64,000 nt of DNA from Hofstenia miamia. Its lineage: Eukaryota; Xenacoelomorpha; Acoela; Hofsteniidae. The notes below the pieces were generated by a model. It saw nothing but the letters and a program-made list of their open reading frames with translations. It did not search any database and was not told where the DNA came from. The position numbers were made by a program, and so were the translations under genes. The stretch lies in the NCBI GenBank assembly GCA_900660155.1, contig CABFPE010000692.1, forward strand, positions 246,156 to 310,155, in the 5' to 3' direction. Below, in pieces: positions 1 through 10,938 of this stretch; the first letter of the stretch is position 1; every line of letters starts with the position of its first letter.

Positions 1-1
1 T

Positions 2-346
2 CCTAAAAAATTAATACAAATCAATATTGCTACATTATTTTTCAAAGTCGCTAACGAAATCCCGCCATATGATAAGATAAATCTCCCTGAATTCAAGAAA
101 ACTTTCAATAGACGGTCTAAGAAATATGTTGTCACTAGGTTCAGACGTAAAGTCAAAGAAAATTCATTTTTAAACGTAGCCACAAGGCAATGGAATAATC
201 TACCTAACGAAATTAAGCATATTACAAAACTGAAAGAATTCCAAAATAGTGTGAAACGATTTATTCTTAAGCAAAAATTCATCTCAGGAAGATCTTGGAC
301 AGGGTACAAATTCTATAATAGCAATTACACAATTACTAGAATGTAG
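2..346 (+). mobile_element. LINE 3' end, C-terminal piece of ORF2 (cut by window edge)
   Basis: An open frame runs in from the left edge to a stop at 344-346. Its translation has the usual tail of a non-LTR retrotransposon ORF2 of the CR1/Jockey kind, downstream of reverse transcriptase: the motif RQWNNLPNEIKHI followed by KEFQNSVKRFILKQ and the ending SGRSWTGYKFYN. The same tail recurs, more decayed, at about 1640-1860, so this window starts inside one member of a repeated family. The enzymatic part lies outside the window. The clade is inferred from the tail motif only. Confidence 0.6.
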
Positions 347-369
347 ACTTATTCTTAGCCTGCTTAACA

Positions 370-1880
370 ATGTATAGGTTTGTGAATAGTATGATTTTGT
401 TTTATTTTTTTAATGACGCTATTTTGAGAAGCCATCAGTTTGTATTAATTGCTTTACCTTCTCTTAATAAAAATTGTTTTATCTTATCTTATCTTATATC
501 TGCTTTAAGTGGAATGCCTCAAGGGTCTTATCTTGGGCCCATATTATTTTTAGCATTTATTGTCGACAATTCTCCCCCTGCTTAACTTTATCTTTACTAT
601 TGTATGCAGATGACGTCAAGATTTTCAATAAATCTCCAATTGAACTTGATACTGATTTTGCTAGTATCTCTAGCAGAACGGCAATAAATAAAGTGGAGCT
701 AAACACAATGAAATCTGAAAGTACAGGTTTTGTAAACTCCCAATTTGCATCAAACAATGTTGGTCTCAAATACTCTAAAACTATCAAAGATCTTGTTATC
801 ATATGATAAATTATAGCCTTTCATTGACTCTTCATATTGAGTGTTTCTTCGAATAGACCTTACAAGATAACGGAAAAGTTAGTTGTAGTGAGAAATGTTA
901 TTTTCATCAACGAGAAATTTATTCTTTCAAGAATAACAGATGGTAGTGTTTTGTGGTACCCGAGTAGAACTGATCTAAACAAACCCGAATCTCTTCAGAG
1001 CTGTTGCTCAAAATTGTTTTCAAATAAAGATTTCAAATGTTTAAATCGGTTGATTAGAGGAAATATTTTTATTATATCGTATCAAGATCATTACATATAA
1101 AGTGAATGTAATAAATATTTTTGATTGCATTTCTATAGTTGATCCTGGAATCAGAAGCCAAACAACTTTGGTTAGAAGTAAAAAAAGGAAAAGTGACCAA
1201 TTTTATATGACACGTATAGTTCCTCGGATAAATTGTATATTTAAAAAACATCAAATAAATCTCCTTGAAGATAATATAGAAGTTTTCAGGTTGAAGAAAA
1301 CATTTTTTGAATATTTTAAATCTGAATATAATAGCTTGTGCAATAATTCAATTTTTTCATGCATTTATAATAAGTCATCTAAATTATGCAAATATATTAT
1401 TTACTGATATAAAAGACACTTTTATAAAAAGCTTGATGTGCAATTAAAATGGACATTTAATGTTTCAAAGAGAACTAAGGTCTACATTTTCAAACCAAGC
1501 CTTTTTGAGAAAGTTTGTCGTTTTGAATGCTATGTTGACATTTTTAAACTCATCAAGAACTTAACACCTTGTAAATACTATTTAAATTCCTGGCTTTATT
1601 CATAAACAGAGCTCCAGTTCAAAACATTTTAGCTGCATTAAGTACAGAAAAGAAGTCTTGAGAGAATCATTCATTAATACCGCTATCCGAAAATGGAATT
1701 CATTACCTAAAGAGATAACGAACATTGAAAACCTACAAGTTTTTAAGAGGCAAATAAAATTTCCTTAAGCAAAATTATATTTCAGGACAATCATGGCTAG
1801 GATACAAATTCTACAACAATGATTATTTAACAACCCGTAATAGAAATCTTTCAGTAATTTTTCTCTAGGATGTTAGAATT
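370..1880 (+). mobile_element. Degenerate LINE, reverse transcriptase and C-terminus
   Basis: Broken reverse transcriptase of a non-LTR retrotransposon on the plus strand. SGMPQGSYLGPI (about 508-543) matches the RT box before the catalytic site, and LLYADDVKIF (about 600-630) is the YADD catalytic box. At 935-1010, VLWYPSRTDLNKPESLQSCC resembles the post-RT part of CR1/Jockey ORF2. A tail related to the one at 1-346 lies at about 1640-1860 (RKWNSLPKEITNIENLQVFK). The pieces fall in different frames with several stops, so the copy is dead. No 5' part, endonuclease, poly-A tail or target-site duplication was seen. It follows the first fragment in the same orientation. Confidence 0.6.
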
Positions 1881-3409
1881 ATTATATATATTATATTTTG
1901 TTTTTGTATGTATCTGTATGTATATTTGTATATTTTTGACGCTTTTTCAGGTAAATTACCAGATTTTAATTGTCAATATTTATCTGAATAAAGAATATCT
2001 AATCTAGGAATCCTTGCAAAAATATTGTGTTTGTTTATGCAATGTTCATATTGAACAAATCTTTATTATTACTATTCCTATTATAGTACATCAAATTCAT
2101 TACACAATACACTAGGAAAGCTTCAAGAATACAGATCGCAAGAATCAATCAATTTCAGATCACTTAAAGACATGTGTTATCTTTACATATATCGAATATT
2201 AAATATTTATGTTCCTCAAATAATGTATTAAGAGACTGCAAACAAACAAAATATTGACGACACATAGCAATTACAATTTATAAATTATCTTTGCAATTCA
2301 GTTTACCATTAATGTACTTTAAAATCAAATATTTCATATTCCATTAGAAGGCAAGAAAATGCTTGCTTATAAATTTTTCATACTGGTAACATATACAATA
2401 TAGAACAGAATTTCTTACTAAATGTGGTACATTGTAATAATGACTTAAAACTTAACATTTAGGGAATTTTAAAAATTTCAAAATGAAATCAATGTTGGTT
2501 AACTCTCTAGTATTAATTCCCATTGCCAATTTGATTGTGATCTGAATAGTTCAATTTATTATCGATTGTTGCTCCAAGATATTTAAAGTATTCGACTAAA
2601 AGAAATTTTTGGCACCGAAAAAGTAAAAATGTGGAGAATTACGAATCTCATACATCTTCAGGAGGTAGGTGTCCAATAAAACTAAAAATACTTAAGCACA
2701 ATTAAAACATTTAATTTAATAACATACTTATGCGGCTTTGACATTCTGAGGTAATTTAGGAAAAATGGAACTCATTTTTATTCTGCTTGACTAGAATTTT
2801 CTATAGAGCATAAACTTCTAATGACAACTATTTAATGGTTAATGTACCATTCTTATTAGCATAAACATCTATTTTATGTTGATTCTATTTTATGTTGATT
2901 GATCGATCCTATGCATATTAAATTCCCTAAAATCGTCTTTACACAATTGGACATACAAATATATGTCAAACATGTATTATTATTATCATCACGCAGCAAA
3001 GTAAGTTTAGCCTTTGATTTGAACCTCGTCTATTAACGCAACAGATAATGCAGAAGAGCTGTGGTTGAAATAACGAGAAACTGATCAATTACACAATCTA
3101 AACTAAAAAAACTAGACACTGTAAATTATAGTTACTTATTAATTTTTTAAAATCAAAATAACTTATTAAATTATTAGGAGAAAATTCTTTCAAATAATCA
3201 GATTTATATCAATTCTATTTGTCAATTACCACAGCCGAATTATTGTTTGTGGAAATTATATTTCTGATAGCTTTGTTACTAAAAAATTTAATAAATTATA
3301 ATTACTATATTTTCATATTGCAAAATTTCATTTTAACTACTTAGTACAGAAATTTATGTAAAATATGAAATAGAACAGTAATAATATAAATTTCTAATAT
3401 TTAATGCTT
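1881..3409. other. AT-rich stretch, no gene seen
   Basis: No frame on either strand shows a recognisable protein or plausible exon, and I see no clear inverted repeats or tRNA-like structure. It may be the 3' flank of the minus-strand zinc-finger gene that follows. Confidence 0.5.
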
Positions 3410-3926
3410 GTGATTAACAAATTTGAAAAGTAAAAATAACACAGTAAATGATTGATTTTATCTATAAATTTATATAACTAAAATGATACAAAACAAATGT
3501 ATAATACTATAAAACACATCAAATATATTAAACAAATGAAATGAAATAACAACCAAGTAATTGAGAAACCTGAAAATACAGAATCAAACAGTTGTAAAAT
3601 TAATTCAATACAGGAATAGCATGTGATAAAATCTTCTAATCTTACGAGCAACATTTCTTCATTTCAAAATCATCTTTGTACACATTTTTACACTGAATAG
3701 TTGATATTTTATTTTACAAATAAACACGAAGAACACAGCACTGCGAATTTGAAGAACAGGCACAATTGGAAGAAAAAAGCGAAGAATCAGATAAATCGAC
3801 ACTTACTATTAATTACTAGAACATTAAATTAAAATTTTCACAATTCAATACGTCATAAAAATATATAATAAAATGGTGGTAGTTTAAAAACTTGCGAAGG
3901 CCACAAAAGAAAATAATAGAAGAGTT

Positions 3927-4925
3927 TTAGCTGCTGTGATCAATGAGATCATAAAATTCATTCAAACTAGTATTTTCATTGCCACTTACTTGAGGTGATT
4001 TTTCAGGGACATCTGGTTTTTTGATTGCATAGGGATGCATGCGTAGCATGTGTCGTCGGAGACCTGATAAGTCAAACATAGACTTTTGGCATATGAGGCA
4101 CGTTCGCGTAGGTTTATCAATAACGTGGGAATATTGCTTGATAACAGACATAGATCGCACCTCTGGCACATGAGGAGTTGGTGTAGGCTTATGAACTGTG
4201 TTATCAGGGGTTTTGTAATTGGAATCTAAAACTATTCTTCCATTTTCAGCTGAATTGGATATGCCTGAAAGTTTATCTAATTGAGTTTTTATTACATTGT
4301 ATACCAACTCATGATCATGTGTTAGTCGCAAATGTTGAAGTAAGCCAAACCAATTAGAAAATTTACGATCACAACGTAAACACATAGTCTTAATAAAATC
4401 GTACTTATCAGTGACAAGTGGACTAGCATTTTCATCTAAAGAAGCTTCCTTTTGTGAGCTAACTGGTGACGATGATAAGCGATTCAATACGCGTGTCAAT
4501 TTACTGGGTGAGGGTTCGTTTCTTTCAAAATCAATTGCGTCCGGTTCAACATCTGAACGGACTTTATCTTTACTGCTACCGTGTCTGAATTTCATATGAA
4601 CCTGTAATTGCCATGATCCAACACATGAGAGACTACATATTGGGCAATAGCAAGCTTCACGTCTCTTCAGTGGTTTGTTTGGAGATAAAGACCGTATACC
4701 ATGTTTAGCAACATCGTGCTGACGTCTTCTTCCAAGACTAGTGAATTTTACATTACAAATTGTACAAGAGAAGGGCGTGTCGGCGAGAGGGCGTTTAATT
4801 CCATTAGAAATTGACGGCTTGATGCCATCAACTTCCGAATCACTATTCATTTCATTATGATATTCCACTGGAGATACTTCACCAGTTGCCTTATTCTTAA
4901 GACGCTCTTCGATGTTAATGAATTC
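3927..4925 (-). CDS. C2H2 zinc-finger protein, last coding exon
   Basis: Terminal exon of a nucleic-acid-binding protein with four C2H2 fingers, probably a nuclear transcription factor. The acceptor tatttag lies just upstream of AATTCATTAAC at 4925, so the first codon is split and the ATG at 4943 is probably intronic. The fingers all have C-x2-C-x12-H-x4-H spacing: CTICNVKF..HDVAKH, CPICSLSC..HMKFRH, CLRCDRKF..HLRLTH and CLICQKSM..HMLRMH. Between them are serine-rich, basic and acidic linkers, and the frame ends at TAA 3927-3929. Finger linkers are long, not the TGEKP type of tandem arrays, so this is not a typical poly-finger protein. An identical exon at 6374-7372 is probably an assembly duplicate. 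Upstream exons may lie at 15605-15770 and 25154-25411. I do not recognise the orthologue. Confidence 0.8.
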   Translation of the reverse strand, partial: EFINIEERLKNKATGEVSPVEYHNEMNSDSEVDGIKPSISNGIKRPLADTPFSCTICNVKFTSLGRRRQHDVAKHGIRSLSPNKPLKRREACYCPICSLSCVGSWQLQVHMKFRHGSSKDKVRSDVEPDAIDFERNEPSPSKLTRVLNRLSSSPVSSQKEASLDENASPLVTDKYDFIKTMCLRCDRKFSNWFGLLQHLRLTHDHELVYNVIKTQLDKLSGISNSAENGRIVLDSNYKTPDNTVHKPTPTPHVPEVRSMSVIKQYSHVIDKPTRTCLICQKSMFDLSGLRRHMLRMHPYAIKKPDVPEKSPQVSGNENTSLNEFYDLIDHSS

Positions 4926-5134
4926 TAAATACACAGGAATCAAAGAAATTCAGTTAAAAATACGAAAGTCAATGAAATATAAAATTGCTAGGATTGTAAA
5001 ATAATATAATAAAATTCAGGACAAGCGTGATTTTCTTTGGAAAAACAACTTGGGAATGTTAAAAGCCGCCATGTTTAACAATCAATAAATAACAAACATA
5101 TTTGCATCATTACTTAACTTAACTGAGTAATCTA

Positions 5135-5548
5135 TAGTCAATTCCGCTTTATTCGCGGACAGCCGATTTTCATCCGGATTATTTGAAATCCGGATTATGT
5201 GAATTTGAAAATTTCAACTCCGATATCAATGAAAATATGACATTTATTGCCGGGCTAGGTTGTTGCAGGGGTGACAACGTAATGGAAACAAACCTGTCAA
5301 GATTTAAGAAGAATGCCTGTTGAAAATAATCACGAAATTGCGTCAACGATTTTCTGACAAGGGATATCCGGAAAAAATGGGACAGCTATCCACATTCTCA
5401 CTTCACAGAACGAATCAAAAACATGTTTTTTACACATGTACAGTGTATTAAATTCACAAATCAAAATGTATTATACGAACACTTAAGAAAGTGTACAAAT
5501 AAACCGAAAATCCAGATAAACCCGATACGGATAAAGCGGAATTGACTG
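5135..5548. mobile_element. Tigger/pogo-like MITE, 414 bp
   Basis: A non-autonomous DNA element bounded by TA. The left end reads AGTCAATTCCGCTTTATTCG and the right end is its near-inverse, ending GCGGAATTGACTG. The ends resemble the CAGT..CGGATTATCCG termini of pogo/Tigger elements. Inside the left arm a short hairpin repeats ATCCGGATTATTTGAAATCCGGAT-like halves (about 5174-5197). No coding capacity. The same element at 7582-7995 is part of the duplicated block. Confidence 0.65.
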
Positions 5549-6373
5549 TAATAAATTCTACAATACTGCATACTCTATGTACAATCATGATCAAAAGTTT
5601 TGGAGCACTTGCATGTAAAAAGGATTATTAGAATTTTTGAACAATATATGCAATTTGCGATTGGCATTTGTACATTACCTGTTATTGTGTTACTGATTTA
5701 CAAAACCTTGGCATTTGTCAAAAAATGCAGATGGGGCTTATTAGCAAACAGATTTTGATTGACAGCTGTCATTGGAGTGAATGAAAGTTTCGAAACACTA
5801 AGACAAACACTAATTGTCACAAACTAAAAAATGCATGACAGAAGAATTAATACCCNGTGATTAACAAATTTGAAAAGTAAAAATAACACAGTAAATGATT
5901 GATTTTATCTATAAATTTATATAACTAAAATGATACAAAACAAATGTATAATACTATAAAACACATCAAATATATTAAACAAATGAAATGAAATAACAAC
6001 CAAGTAATTGAGAAACCTGAAAATACAGAATCAAACAGTTGTAAAATTAATTCAATACAGGAATAGCATGTGATAAAATCTTCTAATCTTACGAGCAACA
6101 TTTCTTCATTTCAAAATCATCTTTGTACACATTTTTACACTGAATAGTTGATATTTTATTTTACAAATAAACACGAAGAACACAGCACTGCGAATTTGAA
6201 GAACAGGCACAATTGGAAGAAAAAAGCGAAGAATCAGATAAATCGACACTTACTATTAATTACTAGAACATTAAATTAAAATTTTCACAATTCAATACGT
6301 CATAAAAATATATAATAAAATGGTGGTAGTTTAAAAACTTGCGAAGGCCACAAAAGAAAATAATAGAAGAGTT

Positions 6374-7372
6374 TTAGCTGCTGTGATCAATGAGATCATA
6401 AAATTCATTCAAACTAGTATTTTCATTGCCACTTACTTGAGGTGATTTTTCAGGGACATCTGGTTTTTTGATTGCATAGGGATGCATGCGTAGCATGTGT
6501 CGTCGGAGACCTGATAAGTCAAACATAGACTTTTGGCATATGAGGCACGTTCGCGTAGGTTTATCAATAACGTGGGAATATTGCTTGATAACAGACATAG
6601 ATCGCACCTCTGGCACATGAGGAGTTGGTGTAGGCTTATGAACTGTGTTATCAGGGGTTTTGTAATTGGAATCTAAAACTATTCTTCCATTTTCAGCTGA
6701 ATTGGATATGCCTGAAAGTTTATCTAATTGAGTTTTTATTACATTGTATACCAACTCATGATCATGTGTTAGTCGCAAATGTTGAAGTAAGCCAAACCAA
6801 TTAGAAAATTTACGATCACAACGTAAACACATAGTCTTAATAAAATCGTACTTATCAGTGACAAGTGGACTAGCATTTTCATCTAAAGAAGCTTCCTTTT
6901 GTGAGCTAACTGGTGACGATGATAAGCGATTCAATACGCGTGTCAATTTACTGGGTGAGGGTTCGTTTCTTTCAAAATCAATTGCGTCCGGTTCAACATC
7001 TGAACGGACTTTATCTTTACTGCTACCGTGTCTGAATTTCATATGAACCTGTAATTGCCATGATCCAACACATGAGAGACTACATATTGGGCAATAGCAA
7101 GCTTCACGTCTCTTCAGTGGTTTGTTTGGAGATAAAGACCGTATACCATGTTTAGCAACATCGTGCTGACGTCTTCTTCCAAGACTAGTGAATTTTACAT
7201 TACAAATTGTACAAGAGAAGGGCGTGTCGGCGAGAGGGCGTTTAATTCCATTAGAAATTGACGGCTTGATGCCATCAACTTCCGAATCACTATTCATTTC
7301 ATTATGATATTCCACTGGAGATACTTCACCAGTTGCCTTATTCTTAAGACGCTCTTCGATGTTAATGAATTC
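6374..7372 (-). CDS. C2H2 zinc-finger exon, second copy (probable assembly duplicate)
   Basis: The translated protein is identical over its whole length to that of the exon at 3927-4925, with the same acceptor, four fingers and stop. The flanking non-coding DNA is also nearly identical for about 2.4 kb. Old paralogues would differ at silent sites and in flanks, so this is best read as the same locus represented twice. If the duplication were real it would be very recent, and the gene would have two alternative last exons. Confidence 0.7.
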   Translation of the reverse strand, partial: EFINIEERLKNKATGEVSPVEYHNEMNSDSEVDGIKPSISNGIKRPLADTPFSCTICNVKFTSLGRRRQHDVAKHGIRSLSPNKPLKRREACYCPICSLSCVGSWQLQVHMKFRHGSSKDKVRSDVEPDAIDFERNEPSPSKLTRVLNRLSSSPVSSQKEASLDENASPLVTDKYDFIKTMCLRCDRKFSNWFGLLQHLRLTHDHELVYNVIKTQLDKLSGISNSAENGRIVLDSNYKTPDNTVHKPTPTPHVPEVRSMSVIKQYSHVIDKPTRTCLICQKSMFDLSGLRRHMLRMHPYAIKKPDVPEKSPQVSGNENTSLNEFYDLIDHSS

Positions 7373-7581
7373 TAAATACACAGGAATCAAAGAAATTCAG
7401 TTAAAAATACGAAAGTCAATGAAATATAAAATTGCTAGGATTGTAAAATAATATAATAAAATTCAGGACAAGCGTGATTTTCTTTGGAAAAACAACTTGG
7501 GAATGTTAAAAGCCGCCATGTTTAACAATCAATAAATAACAAACATATTTGCATCATTACTTAACTTAACTGAGTAATCTA

Positions 7582-7995
7582 TAGTCAATTCCGCTTTATT
7601 CGCGGACAGCCGATTTTCATCCGGATTATTTGAAATCCGGATTATGTGAATTTGAAAATTTCAACTCCGATATCAATGAAAATATGACATTTATTGCCGG
7701 GCTAGGTTGTTGCAGGGGTGACAACGTAATGGAAACAAACCTGTCAAGATTTAAGAAGAATGCCTGTTGAAAATAATCACGAAATTGCGTCAACGATTTT
7801 CTGACAAGGGATATCCGGAAAAAATGGGACAGCTATCCACATTCTCACTTCACAGAACGAATCAAAAACATGTTTTTTACACATGTACAGTGTATTAAAT
7901 TCACAAATCAAAATGTATTATACGAACACTTAAGAAAGTGTACAAATAAACCGAAAATCCAGATAAACCCGATACGGATAAAGCGGAATTGACTG
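7582..7995. mobile_element. Tigger/pogo-like MITE, second copy in duplicated block
   Basis: Same element as 5135-5548 at the constant offset of 2,447. Ends, TA flanks and internal hairpin are preserved. It should be counted once if the block is an assembly overlap. Confidence 0.6.
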
Positions 7996-8028
7996 TAATA
8001 AATTCTACAATACTGCATAATCTATGTA

Positions 8029-9675
8029 CAATCATGATCAAAAGTTTTGGAGCACTTGCATGTAAAAAGGATTATTAGAATTTTTGAACAATATATGCAA
8101 TTTGCGATTGGCATTTGTACATTACCTGTTATTGTGTTACTGATTTACAAAACCTTGGCATTTGTCAAAAAATGCAGATGGGGCTTATTAGCAAACAGAT
8201 TTTGATTGACAGCTGTCATTGGAGTGAATGAAAGTTTCGAAACACTAAGACAAACACTAATTGTCACAAACTAAAAAATGCATGACAGAAGAATTAATAC
8301 CCAGTCCACAATCCTTTGCAACTGATGCACTTCAAATGTTAATCTTGTTGACATATTATGTAGCCCATGACTGGCAATTAATATTCAAATAGCTCTATTG
8401 ACCAAGATGCCTACTGGAAGAAGTTTGATCAAAGAAGAGCTAGAAATCATACTGAGATTAGTGGAAACAGAGAAATGCAGCTGCAGACATGTTGCAAAAA
8501 CAGTTGCTTGTTCTGTATCAAGTGTAGCACGCACCATTGCGAATTATCATACAACTGGGACAGTGAACGAGAAATATCGAAGTGGGCGGCCGCGAAAGAT
8601 GAGTAATCAAATGGATCGGAAAATAAAGAGTGGCCATCTCCAACCACCGCATATCAATCTCAGCAATATCTTCGGAGATAAACATGACCTCTGGTGTCAA
8701 AATCACTCGTCACACTGTTAGTAAAAAACTGCGCGAAATGGGTGTTTACTCAATAAGAGCCACAAGACGGCCAATACTATCAGTAAAGAATAAAAAACCT
8801 TTGCCAAAAAGTGCAGTGGATGGACTGATCTGCTGACAAATGTATAATTTTTAGTAATGAATGCAAAATTGAATTGGATTGGGACTAATGCACTAGTTTT
8901 GTGCATAAAATTAAAGAGAAGAAAGCTCCACGAGAGCTTGTTAGGCAGACCACAAAGTCGCACCTGTCAGTTATGGTCTGTGGATGCTAATTGCACATGG
9001 GACAGACTCACTTTAATTTTGGAAGGTACTGTGAATGCAAAGGCATACATAGGTATTCTAAAGAATGGTTTACTGGCCACTAGAATTAGTTTAACATTAA
9101 CCCATATAAATACTAAGATGACAATGCACCATGCCACAGGACAAAAATTTTTAAAAAGTGTTTTGATGACAACTAAATCAACTATATGAGTGTTGGCCGG
9201 CCAAGTCACCAGATTTAAATATCATTGAGAATTGCTGGATAGAGTTGAAGAACGTGTTGCCGAAAAATGTCCCAGAAATAAGTCTGACTTTCATTCTGCC
9301 ATTCGACATGCCTGGAATGAAATTCCAAATGATTTTGTTGTGAAATTATACAACTCATAGATCACCCGCTTGCAAAAGTGCCTCAGTTGCAAAGGATTGT
9401 GGACTGGATATAATTCTTCCGTCATGTATTTATTATTTTGTGAATATTAGTGTTTGGCTTAGTGTTCCGAAACTATTGATCATTCTAAATGACAGTTGTC
9501 AATCGAAAACTGTTTGCCTATTAGACCCATCTGCATTTTTTGACAAAAGCCAAGGTTCTGTACATCAGTAACACAATAACAGATAGTGTACAAATGCCAA
9601 TCTCACAGTGCATATATTGTTAAAAAATTCTATTACGCTTTTTTACATGCAGGTGTTCCAAAACTTGATCATGAC
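8029..9675 (+). mobile_element. Tc1-like transposon with ~300-bp terminal inverted repeats, inactive
   Basis: The element is about 1.65 kb and flanked by TA at 8027-8028 and 9676-9677. The terminal inverted repeats are unusually long, 8029-8334 and 9376-9675; the outer ends share CATGATCAA..GTTTTGG and the inner ends share CAGTCCACAATCCTTTGCAA. Most Tc1 relatives have TIRs under 100 bp, although long-TIR types such as Tc3 are known. A decayed DD34E-type transposase lies between them on the plus strand. The arms have diverged from each other, so the copy is not fresh. A second partial left arm at 5582-5855 belongs to the duplicated block. Confidence 0.8.
8398..9358 (+). pseudogene. Tc1-like transposase, broken
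   Basis: This was a cut-and-paste transposase (DDE/RNase H fold). The N-terminal helix-turn-helix region is clear at 8398-8630: TGRSLIKEELEIILRLVE, then a second helical segment, then YRSGRPRK, the GRPR-like linker between the two DNA-binding subdomains. The frame then changes; 8630-8790 continues the N-terminal region (VKITRHTVSKKLREMGVYS). The first catalytic box is altered, with IFSNECKIEL near 8845-8880 where the family has SDE. Farther on, DDNAPCHR (about 9120) is the second catalytic site and DLNIIENCWIELKN (about 9214-9255) is the third, with glutamate. At least three frame changes plus the lost first aspartate make it inactive. Confidence 0.75.
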
Positions 9676-9677
9676 TA

Positions 9678-10786
9678 TGTTCACATTTGAATTATTAAAA
9701 GTAAATTTTACAAAAAATTTTGATTTTGAAGTGCTAAAGCAACCTCACAGGGAATGCATATTTAGTTTATGCACAACACAGTGATATATTAATGAATTTA
9801 CTTTAAATCCTTTTCCTCATCAATGATGATGACGAGCCTTATGTGTTACAAAATGGATATTTTGGATGATTCACACGAAGGAAATTACGCACAAAAGAAA
9901 TTTATAGGCGTGAACAGGTGCGGATTTAGGAGGAGACACCCGGACCCCTGCCAAAGCATTACAGAAGATATATTCTTGACATTGGAAATATCGTAGCACT
10001 GATTTTGATGACGCTCAATAAGGTATATAAACATGCCAAATGAATAGATTTATTTAACTACAGAAACAATATAGACAATTCAATGGTTATATTTTTCCCA
10101 TGAAGTGCGAATAGAGAGCAGCCAATCAATTTTTTTAATTGACATTTCTTCATTTCCCAATTAAATCGTGTGTTAAACGCATCCTTTCAAATTCATGTCA
10201 GTCTAATTCCAAATCACTGGTTTTGCATTATTTTAAAAAATATGGTACAACAAAGTTCAATTTCGAAGCGAATGGATTAGAAGACAATTTTGAAGGATGT
10301 ATACGGCGATTGCCGTATTTGTAAATTAGCAGTCGAATCCACTTATGTACTATTTGTATTACATCTTTGCTTTTGTAAAGTGAAATGTATATTAAAGCAC
10401 ATAAAAAGATAAAGCATGCATCAAAATTGCACAATTTTCGTTATATGCTAAATAGACATTTGCAAATACAAAGGAAATATTAAAATTCATCTTAAACATT
10501 TACATAAACGCATTAAGTACACGCTGAAAGGAGTATAATTTGCATATTTAAAGTAACATTAAAAGTATTTCGCGACAGCACGTTGGTATAACATTAACAG
10601 GTCCTATATAAAAAGCGACGAGTTTTTAACTGATTCTTACTATATCGTAGACAATAGGATAATTTCAAAAGAAAACACGCCATTTCTATCATTGCTATAG
10701 ATCCATTTCTATCGAAATTTCAAAAAACAAGATTATGTTGCAAACAAGGTCACATCATTGCACAAAATAATCAGAAAGGAACCAAA
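9678..10786. other. AT-rich spacer, no gene seen
   Basis: Only short unsupported frames are present. Nothing with recognisable domain content or paired splice signals was found between the Tc1-like and mariner-like insertions. Confidence 0.5.
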
Positions 10787-10938
10787 TACCGGGTCGTGCA
10801 AAAAAACTTACCAATTTTAAAAATGTCATAACGTGCTGAAATTAAACAGGAACGACTTCAAATTTCGAAAATAAAGTAATTTGATATTCCTCAAAACATA
10901 TTGATTTTTAAAATATCTTTGATTCATTCTACACGTCT

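Larger units (their letters stand above)
3410..5855. repeat. First copy of a 2,446-base duplicated block (probable contig overlap)
   Basis: The block is repeated at 5857-8302 with a constant offset of 2,447 and almost no differences; the one I noticed is catactc against cataatc near 5568 and 8015. The two copies are separated by exactly one N at 5856. The first copy stops at the N in the middle of the left terminal repeat of a Tc1-like element, while the second continues into the whole element. That is what two overlapping contig ends, broken at a repeat and joined without merging, would look like. A true tandem duplication would not need to end at an N. Confidence 0.8.
5857..8302. repeat. 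Second copy of the 2,446-base duplicated block
   Basis: This is the partner of 3410-5855. It contains the same zinc-finger exon, the same Tigger-like MITE and the left terminal repeat of the Tc1-like element, and runs on without a break into unique sequence after 8302. Gene content in the two blocks should be counted once. Confidence 0.8.

Noticed and set aside
3927-7390. Two zinc-finger paralogues in tandem
   Set aside because: The exons and 2.4 kb of flanks are almost identical and meet at a single N, so one locus shown twice is the simpler reading.
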